Position numbers and translations under genes: made by a program
The notes under the pieces: model-generated
Database searches by the model: none
Seen by the model: the letters and a program-made list of their open reading frames with translations, nothing else
Told to the model about the DNA's origin: nothing
Shown here: in pieces, positions 8,827 through 16,676 of the stretch
Numbering within the stretch: position 1 is the stretch's first letter
Layout of the letters: each line of letters starts with the position of its first letter
Origin: Desulfobacula toluolica Tol2
Lineage (GTDB): Bacteria > Desulfobacterota > Desulfobacteria > Desulfobacterales > Desulfobacteraceae
Assembly (NCBI RefSeq): GCF_000307105.1
Contig: NC_018645.1
Span: 1,748,578-1,812,577, forward strand
DNA: 64,000 nucleotides
Reading direction: 5' to 3'

Positions 8827-10185
8827 TTAAGATCTGGATTTCCTCTTTAAGCGGGCCGCAAAAAAACCATCCATATTGTTTGTGTCGGGATATGTTTTTA
8901 AAAATTTGTCCCGGGTCATTAACCTGGAATATTTGTTGGATTTAAAATGGGTATCAATTGAAAAATCTTTTCTTTTATTTAAAAAGGTGTGGATAACCTC
9001 TTCATTTTCTTCTCTTTCACACGAACAGACGGCATAGACAAGAATCCCCCCCGGTTTGACGAGATTGGCTGCTGCATTGAGCATTTTTTTTTGTTTTGCC
9101 GCAAGCCGTGCAATATCATTTTTTGAGCGCTTCCATTTAGCATCTGGATTCCGCCGCAGTACGCCAAGCCCTGTGCAGGGAGCATCTATCAGGACACGGT
9201 CAAAATAAAAGTCAAAATCCTTGATAGAGGTTTTTAGCAAATTTATTGGTTTTGTCCGGATAATCTCAATACCCAGTTTTTTTGCATCTGATTCAAGGAA
9301 TTCAAGTTTTTTGGGTTCCACATCCGCTGCGATAATTATTCCCTTGTTTTCCATTAGCTGGGCAATGTGGCCGGTTTTTCCCCCAAGGCCGGCACAGGCA
9401 TCCAGAATTTTTTCTCCGGGTCTGGGTGCCAATAACTGTGTGACAATCTGTGCGGCTTCATCCTGGATTTGAAACAATCCAAGTTTAAATGCTTCAAATT
9501 CCCGGATGAGTATACTGGGGTTGGTAAAACTGACTCCCTGATCTGCATATTCAGTCAACTCAATGTTTTTTGCGACTAAAGAAAGTTTTTGGGCAAGAGA
9601 TTGCCTGTCAATTTTCAATGTGTTGGTTCGAAGGGTAATCGGAGGAATCGTATTGATCTGTCGGCAAAGCAAGCTTGATTTTTCAAATCCAAAAGCATGG
9701 TTCCATTTTCCGGACAGCCATAAGGGCAAAGAATATTGGATGGAAATAAATTTTGCCGGTTCCGCCTTTGGGTCAGGTAAAGTGATTTTTGAATTGTTTT
9801 TTGCCGCATTTCTTAGCACGGCATTAATAAATCCAGCTGTTTTTTTTCCTGAAGTTTTTTTTGCAATATCAACCGCAGTATTAATGGCGGCAAAGGCCGG
9901 AATTCTGTCCATGTACAGAATTTGAAATAAAGTTATTCTTAATAGATATAAAGGCGCTGTGTCTATTTTTATCAAGGGAATATTTGAAAAAGCACAAAGG
10001 GTATGATCAATAGATTCTCTATGACGAAGAACACCGAATATCAAGGCATTGCAAAGGTTTTTGTCATTTTTGGAAAGACAGGATATCTCTTCTGAATGGT
10101 TTTCCAGGCTTTTGTCAAGGGTCAATGATGCCTTGTGCCAGGAGCATAAAACATTCAAGGCGATGTGTCGGGGATCTTTAATCAT
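8827..10185 (-). CDS. rsmB: 16S rRNA (cytosine(967)-C(5))-methyltransferase RsmB
   Basis: A 452-residue protein. The first 140 or so residues form a NusB-like RNA-binding domain (ALNVLCSWHKASLTLDKSL). The C-terminal Rossmann methyltransferase has the SAM loop DACAGLGGKTGHIAQ, the motif IV catalytic region DAPCTGLGVLRRNPD and the motif VI cysteine in YAVCSCEREENEEV. It methylates C967 of 16S rRNA. Motif VI reads CSCE where many relatives have TCSVL; both cysteines expected for the two-cysteine mechanism are still present. Start and stop abut fmt and the PASTA gene with no gap. Confidence 0.95.
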   Translation of the reverse strand: MIKDPRHIALNVLCSWHKASLTLDKSLENHSEEISCLSKNDKNLCNALIFGVLRHRESIDHTLCAFSNIPLIKIDTAPLYLLRITLFQILYMDRIPAFAAINTAVDIAKKTSGKKTAGFINAVLRNAAKNNSKITLPDPKAEPAKFISIQYSLPLWLSGKWNHAFGFEKSSLLCRQINTIPPITLRTNTLKIDRQSLAQKLSLVAKNIELTEYADQGVSFTNPSILIREFEAFKLGLFQIQDEAAQIVTQLLAPRPGEKILDACAGLGGKTGHIAQLMENKGIIIAADVEPKKLEFLESDAKKLGIEIIRTKPINLLKTSIKDFDFYFDRVLIDAPCTGLGVLRRNPDAKWKRSKNDIARLAAKQKKMLNAAANLVKPGGILVYAVCSCEREENEEVIHTFLNKRKDFSIDTHFKSNKYSRLMTRDKFLKTYPDTNNMDGFFAARLKRKSRS

Positions 10186-11133
10186 CTAAAGATCAAATTT
10201 TACAGGTGGATCAATCTTGTGACCGCATAAAAAGTCCATGGCTTTTAATCGTTTCCCGGACGACCCCATCAGTTCAAGAATTGTCAGGCAGCCGTTTCCG
10301 GTTGTTACATGGATACCTTCTTTGTCGCATTGAAAAATGACTCCTGGCTCATGGTTGGCAGGCTTGTCAGATGTCTTGGCAGTATAAATTTTGATCAATT
10401 TATTCTCAAGATGGGTGAATGCGCCTGGCCAGGGTGTCATGGCATTGATATGGGCACGGATCTGTCGGTTGGAAAGGTTCCAGTTGATCTTGCCGTCACT
10501 TTTTTTGAGCATTTTGACATTCGTGGCCTTTGAGTGATCCTGGGGCATGGGTTTCAGGCGGTTGTCCAAAATGGCATGAATGGTTTTCACAATAAGGTCC
10601 GCACCGATTTCCCCCAGCCGGTCATGGATATCCTGGGCAGTATCATGTTCTGATATGGGTGTTTCTGATGTCAGCAGAATATCTCCTGTGTCCATTCCTT
10701 TGGCCATAACCATGGTGGTAACCCCGGTGATCTCATCCATATTCAGAATGGATGCCTGGATGGGGGATGCCCCCCTGTATTTGGGTAACAGAGAGGCATG
10801 GATGTTTATGGGATATACTTTGGGAATGTCCAAAATTTCCTGTGAAAGGATCTGCCCAAATGCTGCAACAACAAAAAAATCAGGTTGAAGGGATAAAAGT
10901 TTGTCTTTTGCCTCTTGTGTGTTGATTTTTTCGGGTTGAAAAACATCAAGGCCCAGCTCGAGCGCAGCAGTTTTGACAGGGGAGGGTGCAAGTTTTTTCC
11001 CTCTGCCCTTGGGCCTGTCCGGTTGAGTGACCACCAGGCTGATATGAAAATCATCCTGTGCCGCCAGGTGCTGCAAAGCCGGAACACTGAAATCAGGTGT
11101 TCCCATGTATATGACACATATTTTTTGTTTCAT
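10186..11133 (-). CDS. fmt: Methionyl-tRNA formyltransferase
   Basis: A 315-residue protein. The N-terminal formyltransferase domain carries [14 protein letters not shown] and the folate/catalytic signature [15 protein letters not shown], with the catalytic aspartate in GMDTGDIL. The C-terminal OB-like domain ([10 protein letters not shown]-type region, ...[15 protein letters not shown]) recognises the tRNA. It formylates initiator Met-tRNA. The start overlaps the end of def by 4 bp, the usual def-fmt arrangement, since deformylase later removes the group this enzyme adds. Confidence 0.96.
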   Translation of the reverse strand: MKQKICVIYMGTPDFSVPALQHLAAQDDFHISLVVTQPDRPKGRGKKLAPSPVKTAALELGLDVFQPEKINTQEAKDKLLSLQPDFFVVAAFGQILSQEILDIPKVYPINIHASLLPKYRGASPIQASILNMDEITGVTTMVMAKGMDTGDILLTSETPISEHDTAQDIHDRLGEIGADLIVKTIHAILDNRLKPMPQDHSKATNVKMLKKSDGKINWNLSNRQIRAHINAMTPWPGAFTHLENKLIKIYTAKTSDKPANHEPGVIFQCDKEGIHVTTGNGCLTILELMGSSGKRLKAMDFLCGHKIDPPVKFDL

Positions 11134-11654
11134 TTGATTTTCAATTTTTTTGCAAGTTTCTTTTTATACATGGTTCTTTTTAAGATGCTGATTCTGTCAA
11201 TAAACAGTATACCATCAAGATGATCAATTTCATGCTGCATGATGACGGCAAGAATTCCCTTGGCCTCAAATTCAAGTTGTTTTCCTTCAGTATTAAGAGC
11301 CTTAACCGTTACGGTCTCATATCTTTTAACATCAGAGCTATAGTCAAGCACACTTAAACAGGCTTCTTTTTCTGAAATAATGCTGCCCGAAGCTGAAATT
11401 ATTTCGGGGTTGATCAAGGCTGTAAATTCCTTTTTTGACCCGTCATCTTCCGGATTTGCTGCATTTGAATCATAGACAATAATTCGTTTGTTCACACCAA
11501 CCTGGGGCGCGGCAAGCCCGACGCCAGGTGCCTCAAACATGGTTTCTCCCATATCCTCGGTTAGTTTTCTTATGTCATCGTCAATTGTGTCAACCTTATC
11601 TGATGGTTGCAATAGCGATTTTTCAGGATAGGTTAAAATTTTAAGAATGGCCAT
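11130..11654 (-). CDS. def: Peptide deformylase
   Basis: A 174-residue metalloprotease. Motif 1 is [11 protein letters not shown], motif 2 is EACLS (most relatives have EGCLS; the metal-binding cysteine is kept) and motif 3 is QHEIDHLDG, with two histidines and the catalytic glutamate. It removes the formyl group from new proteins. The start ATG at 11654 overlaps the ribF tail by 14 bp, and the stop overlaps fmt by 4 bp. The lysine-rich C-terminal tail ([16 protein letters not shown]) is typical of the group that docks on the ribosome. Confidence 0.96.
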   Translation of the reverse strand: MAILKILTYPEKSLLQPSDKVDTIDDDIRKLTEDMGETMFEAPGVGLAAPQVGVNKRIIVYDSNAANPEDDGSKKEFTALINPEIISASGSIISEKEACLSVLDYSSDVKRYETVTVKALNTEGKQLEFEAKGILAVIMQHEIDHLDGILFIDRISILKRTMYKKKLAKKLKIK

Positions 11655-12585
11655 TTTTCTCTAAAATATCCTTTGCGGTTTCAATGTCTTTTTTAATCTG
11701 TTCGGAAAGTTCGTGAATATTGGCAAATTTTTGTTCATCCCTTAACCTTGCAACCATATTGACCCGGATACGGGTATCATAAATGTCATGATTAAAATCA
11801 AGGATATGAACCTCAATGGTAAATATATGGTCTCCAAATGTAGGTGAGAAACCAATGTTGGCCACCCCCCAGAAATTGCCTTTTGTTGTTTCCACCGTCA
11901 CCGCATAGACCCCCAGTTTAGGGCACAACTCATCATGGAGTTTGATATTGGCAGTTGGAAATCCCAGTTGGCTGCCGCCACGTTCGCGACCTTTGATCAC
12001 TTTACCCCTGATTTGATAGTGCCGGCCAAGATATTTCATGGCCTGGTCAACATTTCCCTGACTGACAATTTCACGGATTCTGGTGCTGCTGATTCTTTCA
12101 AGATCTGAATCCGTATTATTTATCCAGGGTGAAACAATGGTTTTAAATCCAAGATTGTCTTCTTCTGTTTTTAAAAGATCTACATTACCCAGTCTGTCTT
12201 TCCCAAATGAATAGTCCGCGCCAATAATGATAGCTTTCATTCCGATTTTATTCACAAGAAAGTTTTCAATAAAATCATGGGCGGTAATGGCGGCAAACTC
12301 CATGTTGAAAGGGATGCACAACAAAACATCTATGCCGCATTGTTCAATAAGTTCAAGCTTTTGGTCACGTCTGGTAATCAAGGGCGGGCCTGAAATTCCC
12401 AAAGCTTTTAGCGGGTGAGGATCGAATGTCATGGCAACGGATGTTCCGTTGATCTGTTTTGCTTTTTCTATCACTTGCTGAAAAAGACTCTGGTGTCCTT
12501 TGTGAACACCGTCAAAGTTGCCGATGGTAATGACCGCATTTTTAAACGGACTGTTAATCTGATCTATATTTTCAATTAATTCCAT
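11641..12585 (-). CDS. ribF: Bifunctional riboflavin kinase / FAD synthetase
   Basis: A 314-residue protein starting [11 protein letters not shown] prefer the ATG at 12585 over an in-frame ATG at 12636, because AAAAGG lies just upstream and the conserved domain begins soon after. The N-terminal FAD synthetase domain has [11 protein letters not shown] (nucleotidyltransferase GxHxGH type) and the ISSTRIRE motif (here [14 protein letters not shown]). The C-terminal riboflavin kinase domain has [16 protein letters not shown] and GVYAVTV. It converts riboflavin to FMN and FAD. It is the first gene of the nine-gene - strand operon. Confidence 0.95.
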   Translation of the reverse strand: MELIENIDQINSPFKNAVITIGNFDGVHKGHQSLFQQVIEKAKQINGTSVAMTFDPHPLKALGISGPPLITRRDQKLELIEQCGIDVLLCIPFNMEFAAITAHDFIENFLVNKIGMKAIIIGADYSFGKDRLGNVDLLKTEEDNLGFKTIVSPWINNTDSDLERISSTRIREIVSQGNVDQAMKYLGRHYQIRGKVIKGRERGGSQLGFPTANIKLHDELCPKLGVYAVTVETTKGNFWGVANIGFSPTFGDHIFTIEVHILDFNHDIYDTRIRVNMVARLRDEQKFANIHELSEQIKKDIETAKDILEKNGHS

Positions 12586-12614
12586 ATTTACCTTTTCTAT
12601 TTGGAACAATAATC

Positions 12615-12643
12615 TTGACAAAGCTTTCAAACACATATATATA
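12615..12643 (+). promoter_or_regulatory. Near-consensus sigma-70 promoter for the tRNA-Leu pair
   Basis: TTGACA (12615-12620), a 17-base spacer and TATATA (12638-12643). The start would lie near 12650, about 57 bp before the first tRNA. The perfect -35 box fits a strong stable-RNA promoter. The GC content of the discriminator (gcc right after the -10) would suit growth-rate control, which is inference. Confidence 0.7.
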
Positions 12644-12666
12644 GCCTAATCATGATTTTTAAGCAA
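12638..12666 (-). promoter_or_regulatory. Sigma-70-type promoter for the ribF operon
   Basis: On the - strand, TTGCTT (12666-12661) is separated by exactly 17 bases from TATATA (12643-12638). The start would be near 12631, about 46 bp upstream of the ribF ATG. The -10 box is a palindrome and is the same six bases used by the + strand tRNA promoter, so the two promoters should compete for polymerase. Confidence 0.55.
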
Positions 12667-12706
12667 TCTTTAATTGCTCGTTTATGTGCAGTATGGAAGG
12701 CTTAGA

Positions 12707-12793
12707 GCCGAAGTGGCGGAATTGGTAGACGCGCTTGTTTCAGGGACAAGTGAGCGAACGCTTGTGGGAGTTCGAATCTCCCCTTCGGCACCA
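12707..12793 (+). tRNA. tRNA-Leu (anticodon CAG)
   Basis: The acceptor arm GCCGAAG pairs with CTTCGGC, followed by discriminator A and an encoded CCA (12791-12793). The D arm has AATTGGTAGAC. The anticodon loop TTCAGGG has CAG at 12741-12743. A long variable arm, as in type II tRNAs, precedes the T loop TTCGAAT. It reads CUG codons. It is the first of two leucine tRNAs in one transcript. Confidence 0.97.
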
Positions 12794-12815
12794 AATCATG
12801 TGCTTAAGGGATTAA

Positions 12816-12900
12816 GCCGAAGTGGTGGAATTGGTAGACACGCTAGACTTAGGATCTAGTGCCGCAAGGCGTGGAAGTTCAAGTCTTCTCTTCGGTACCA
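12816..12900 (+). tRNA. tRNA-Leu (anticodon UAG)
   Basis: The acceptor GCCGAAG pairs with CTTCGGT, giving a G1-U72 wobble at the end of the stem, then discriminator A and an encoded CCA. The anticodon stem-loop CTAGA-CTTAGGA-TCTAG has UAG at 12850-12852. The long variable arm (GCCGCAAGGCG) is type II. It reads CUN codons. It lies 22 bp after the first tRNA. Confidence 0.96.
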
Positions 12901-12906
12901 TAATAA

Positions 12907-12944
12907 AAACAGAGGTTTAGATGGTTCAATCTAAACCTCTGTTT
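12907..12944 (+). terminator. Rho-independent terminator of the tRNA-Leu unit
   Basis: A perfect 16 bp inverted repeat, AAACAGAGGTTTAGAT (12907-12922) and its complement (12929-12944), around the loop GGTTCA. It starts 6 bp after the second tRNA and closes a transcription unit of about 300 bp. The T run on the 3' side is short. Confidence 0.8.
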
Positions 12945-12984
12945 GCGTTTGGTCAACGATTTGCTCAACTTTTGCCGCTAAAAG

Positions 12985-13206
12985 TCAACTTTTTTTATTG
13001 ACCTTATCTCCATGACTGAATAAAAAAAATTCCATTCTTTTTACAGCTTCAGCCTTTTCTTTTTCATCAACAGTATTGTACCGGTCAAACATTTCCCGGG
13101 TAGAGTGCCCGGTTATATCCATGGTCACGGTATCATGGGTGCCGGCCTTTCTCATGTATGTATTGAAGGTATGCCTTAAATCATGTGCTGTGATATGCAG
13201 ATTCAT
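12985..13206 (-). pseudogene. C-terminal remnant of a tyrosine-recombinase integrase
   Basis: Seventy-three residues match only the end of the phage integrase domain: ITAHDLRHTFNTYMRKAG has the HxxR box, GHSTREMFDRYNT has the second histidine and the nucleophilic tyrosine. The N-terminal DNA-binding domain and the first catalytic arginine are absent, and a TAA lies in frame four codons upstream of the first ATG, so the gene is truncated. It sits 40 bp after the tRNA-Leu terminator, the classic attachment position for integrative elements, and points back toward the tRNA. It is the best evidence that the DNA to the right arrived as an island. Confidence 0.85.
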
Positions 13207-13251
13207 ATAAATTATTTAATCGGCTATGAATTGAAAATGAGATAAATATTA

Positions 13252-13839
13252 ATGAACCATATTTTAGAAATTGCAGAACAAATACAAAAAAAAGCTTGGG
13301 ATGTCATTGACGATATAAATATAATTGAATTATGGTCTTCAATTGGTGCAACCATCAATTTGGTAGGTTCACTAAAAACAGGCTTACTGATAAATAATCG
13401 GGATATTGATTTTCATATTTATACAAACCCATTTAGGCTTGCTGATAGTTTTTCAGTGATATCCAGACTTGCAGAGAATAAACGCATTAAAACGATTAAC
13501 TACACAAATCTACTTGAAGCGGAAGACAAATGCATCGAGTGGCATGCTTTTTATGATGATCAAGAAGGGTATTCTTGGCAGATCGATATGATTCACATTT
13601 TAAATGAATCCCCCTATGTTGGTCATTTTGAGAATGTGGCTGAACGTATTTCCAAAGTTTTGACACAAGAAACTCGTGAAGCAATTCTCAGAATTAAAAA
13701 CGATATTCCCATTAGAAAAAAGGTGATGGGAATACAGATATATAAAGCTGTTATTGAAAACGGAATTCGTGATATCGATTCTTTTTGGCAATGGAAACAA
13801 CAAAATCCAGATGGTGGTATTATCACATGGATACCTTAA
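13252..13839 (+). CDS. Nucleotidyltransferase-fold protein, unknown substrate
   Basis: A 195-residue soluble protein. Residues 38-56 (NLVGSLKTGLLINNRDIDFHI) fit the pol-beta-type nucleotidyltransferase signature, a glycine-serine turn followed by DxD. A further Asp in SWQIDMIHI near residue 113 could be the third metal ligand. The family I recall is widespread in island DNA and often annotated as hypothetical. Likely reaction: transfer of a nucleotide to a small molecule or protein. The ribosome binding site is weak. It is a lone gene in the island behind the integrase remnant, and may be a resistance or defence accessory gene, which is speculation. Confidence 0.6.
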   Translation: MNHILEIAEQIQKKAWDVIDDINIIELWSSIGATINLVGSLKTGLLINNRDIDFHIYTNPFRLADSFSVISRLAENKRIKTINYTNLLEAEDKCIEWHAFYDDQEGYSWQIDMIHILNESPYVGHFENVAERISKVLTQETREAILRIKNDIPIRKKVMGIQIYKAVIENGIRDIDSFWQWKQQNPDGGIITWIP

Positions 13840-13986
13840 ACAGAGGGCGGAACAACTCATTTGACTTGGACCGGGAAAGGCTGCGGTTTTTTCGAACGTA
13901 ATTATTTTTCTTAATTTTAGGCTTTTAAACTGTTGTAATGATTAAAGCTGAAAAATAATAATGACACATAATAGAAAAAAATATCT

Positions 13987-14181
13987 TTACAAGGTGTTTT
14001 TTACAGTATGAACGGTCTCTTCGTAATCCACTCCCTCTCTTTCTAATCCCAAGAAAATTTTATCCGCTGCCAAATCATGTATTGCGCATGGGTCTGATTG
14101 AATATAAAATGAAGAACTAACCTCAATTCGCTTAACATAAAGTTTCCGCCCTTTCGTCCTGTCTGATCTTCGGCAACCTGC
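13987..14181 (-). pseudogene. Possible coding remnant with no start codon
   Basis: A frame open for 64 codons on the - strand, reading ...KGRKLYVKRIEVSSSFYIQ... and ending ...GVDYEETVHTVKNTL before TAA at 13987-13989. It has protein-like composition but no ATG or ribosome binding site. A stop sits at its upstream end. The family was not recognised. It lies in the roughly 400 bp gap between the nucleotidyltransferase-like gene and pirin; the rest of that gap shows nothing else I can support. Confidence 0.3.
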
Positions 14182-14254
14182 TTATGGCGGATACCATAAC
14201 AGTCTCAGAGCAAGAGAGGCCCAAAGTTCTTTAAACAGTAAATGGAGGGGAACC

Positions 14255-15100
14255 ATGCAGGATGTCAGAAAAGTAAAATTGATATTAACCCGTCAACCAA
14301 CTACAGAGGGGGCAGGGGTTCATCTGAGCCGGGTGTTTGGATACAATGAAGCGCCAACGTTTGACCCCTTTCTGATGCTTGATGATTTTCGGTCCGATAC
14401 GCCTGAAGATTATCTTAAAGGATTCCCCTGGCACCCCCACCGTGGCATTTAAACCATAACCTATGTTCTTAAGGGGGATGTGGAACATGGGGACAGCTTA
14501 GGCAACAAGGGAATCATCTCTTCGGGGGATGTACAGTGGATGACGGCAGGCAGCGGGATTATCCACCAGGAAATGCCGAAAGGCGATAAAAAAGGGGCTA
14601 TGTATGGATTTCAACTTTGGGCCAACCTGCCCGCATCACAAAAAATGATTTCACCAAAATACCGTGATATTACAGCAGACCAGGTTCCTGAAATAAGTAC
14701 GCAAAACAATATTAAAATCAAAGTAATTGCAGGAAATATCGCCGGTGTACAAGGCCCAATGGATGACATTGTAATTGATCCTGAATTTCTGGATTGTGCC
14801 GTTCCGGCAGGGGAAACCTTTATACATGAAGTTGATCCGACTTATACCGCCTTTATTTATGTGATCGGCGGCAGTGGAACTACAGATAACAAATTTATAG
14901 AAAACGGCAATTTGGTTCTTTTTGAAAAAGGGGAATATTTATCAATTACAGCTGCCGATGAAAACCTCAGATTTCTGGTGTTAACAGGTAATCCGCTCAA
15001 AGAACCTGTCGCATGGAGAGGCCCTATTGTCATGAATACCCAGGAGGAACTGGCGGTTGCCTTTCAAGAATACCGGGACGGCACATTTATTAAAAAATAA
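14255..15100 (+). pseudogene. Pirin-family gene interrupted by one in-frame TAA
   Basis: The frame encodes a full-length pirin (281 codons) except that codon 66 is TAA (14450-14452). The text around it, FPWHPHRGI-stop-TITYVLKGDVEHGDSLGNKG, shows that a conserved glutamate codon (GAA) has become TAA. Both halves are otherwise intact. Metal ligands are kept: HPHRG histidines before the stop, and GSGIIHQEMP after it. Pirins are bicupin proteins; some have quercetinase activity. An internal ATG at 14480, preceded by AAGGGGG, could restart translation and give a 206-residue piece lacking the first metal ligands. The upstream start at 14255 has a good site (AATGGAGGGGAACC). Confidence 0.9.
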
Positions 15101-15152
15101 TGATGATTCGGCCTGAAAGGTTAACAGTAAAATAAATATAAGGACGAACGTC

Positions 15153-15275
15153 ATGACAAATGGTCCAGAGAGCAAAATCAAAATTTTTTCAAAATTTCAT
15201 ACCAGTAAGTCCGCACAGAGAACCCGGGAAGGGGCACTGGCCGAACTTAAGCAGTCACTGAACCGGCTCAATTGA
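15153..15275 (+). CDS. Small 40-residue ORF after pirin
   Basis: ATG at 15153 follows AAGGA with 8 bp spacing and opens a 40-codon frame, MTNGPESKIKIFSKFHTSKS..., ending TGA at 15273-15275. The product is basic and hydrophilic with an amphipathic C-terminal stretch (EGALAELKQSLNRL). I do not recognise it. It may be a real small protein or the 5' stump of a deleted gene, because only gene remnants follow. Confidence 0.4.
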   Translation: MTNGPESKIKIFSKFHTSKSAQRTREGALAELKQSLNRLN

Positions 15276-15406
15276 GAGCGATCACGATAATCCATGGACA
15301 TGTATTCACGATAAATCAAGGTGCTGATGAACTTACCTGAACTTACCAATTCAAATCAAATTCATCCGATGATTTTACGAACTTTTTTCAATGTTCTGTT
15401 CAAATA

Positions 15407-15680
15407 ATGAATTCCGCTGTCATGGGAGATTATTTTTTAAGTGGATTAAAAACGCTGAAAAATTCTTTGATAAAAGAAGTTCGGGGCAGGGGGCTGATGA
15501 CTGGATTTGAATTGATTTCTGACAAGATAAACGCAAGAAACTATTGTGAAAGTTTGAAATACAATGGTGTTTTGTGCAAAGAGACACATGACAATATTAT
15601 CCGGTTTGCGCAGCCACTGGTGGTAAAAAAAAGAAGATATTGACCATGCGCTTAATGTGATTCATAAGGTTATTGGTTAA
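15407..15680 (+). pseudogene. C-terminal remnant of ornithine--oxo-acid aminotransferase (rocD-like), frameshifted
   Basis: Residues read GDYFLSGLKTLKNSLIKEVR, GRGLMTGFEL and NIIRFAQPLVV, matching the last fifth of class III ornithine aminotransferases. The N-terminal 300 or so residues, including the PLP lysine, are missing. A run of eight A (15625-15632) where seven are needed shifts the frame, so translation stops at 15643. Restoring seven A gives EDIDHALNVIHKVIG and a natural TAA at 15678-15680. It is a doubly broken gene beside an IS110 copy. The 130 bp before it holds nothing else clear. Confidence 0.8.
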
Positions 15681-15699
15681 GATAATAATTTAGTACATG

Positions 15700-15770
15700 A
15701 GAACCTGTTTTAAAAATACCACATTATGCCGGAAACCCCTTTGGGCAGGTAGAATTTTGATGAAATTAAT
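15700..15770 (+). repeat. Target-side repeat, copy 1 (left flank of IS110 copy 1)
   Basis: Starts AACCTGTTTTAAAAATACC, then a short gap and GGCAGGTAG, so ACCTG and CAGGT can pair. A diverged, longer version (21204-21318) sits in the same position next to the second IS110 copy. The homology runs straight up to the IS edge, so this looks like the sequence the element targets, or a decayed older element. Confidence 0.6.
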
Positions 15771-15881
15771 TTTTAAACAGATAATATGAGAAGGCTGGTC
15801 CCTCCAACGAGCTATGATATAATCACGCTCAATTAGTAACGCAGTCACCCAAGGGGCTGCAAAAAAAGGAGGGGACCAGCC

Positions 15882-16589
15882 ATGAATAACAATATCACAA
15901 TAGGAATGGATTTGGGAGACAAGTTTCACATAGCGGTTGTATTTGACAGTGATGGCACTGAATTAGAGATTGCCAAGGTGATTAATACTAAAACCGGTAT
16001 ACGCACGTTCTTCAAACAGTACAAATCCGCCACAGTGGCTATAGAGGCAGGCACTCACTCTCCATGGATCAGCCGGTTGTTGACTGAAATGGAGCAGACC
16101 GTGTACGTCGGGAACCCTCGTAAATTAAGGTATATCTGGGACAGTATTGATAAATCAGATGCCCGGGACGCACGGATGCTTGGTATGGTTTGCCGATTGG
16201 AACCAAGACTTCTGCAACCAATACACCATCGCAGCAGCCAGGCCCAAGTTGATCTGACAACAATCAAATCCCGTGATATGCTGGTTAAGAGCCGCACACA
16301 GCTGATCAACCACGTAAGGGGAATCGTCAAAGCCAATGGGGAGCGTCTGCCCAAATGCAGTGCAGCAAGCTTTGCCAATAAATGTAGTTCCGATATCCCA
16401 AAAGAGCTTTGGCCTGCTATAGCGCCTTTGTTTGAAGTTATCACGGAGTTGAATTGCCAGATAAAAGAGCTTGAGAGCAAAATTGAACAACTCAGCATAG
16501 AAAAGTACCCTGAAACCAGGTTTTTGAGGCAGGTTCCTGGAGTTGGTCCCATAACTGCATTGTCATATATCCTTTACATTGAAGATCCT
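15882..16589 (+). pseudogene. IS110-type transposase, 5' part (interrupted)
   Basis: The first 236 codons of a 348-codon gene identical to the one at 21430. The DEDD RuvC-like domain is readable: GMDLGDKFH, AIEAGTHSPW and KSDARDARML. The gene stops three bases into the inserted IS21-type element. The serine-containing C-terminal domain is on the far side, from 19796. An AAGGAGG-like site precedes the ATG. Confidence 0.95.
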
Positions 16590-16676
16590 TGATCAGCGTC
16601 ATATATAATACCCGCCGAACGACAATTAAAATTCCTGAAATATAAATCAAAAAAATGGTAAAAGCCGCCAAATCTT

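Noticed and set aside
12674-12859. ORF spanning the tRNA-Leu genes (EVAELVDALVSGTSERTLVG)
   Set aside because: This is translation of a tRNA-Leu sequence, a well-known false protein.
16055-16552. 165-codon ORF opposite the IS110 transposase
   Set aside because: Shadow of a real gene; the same shadow appears at the second copy.
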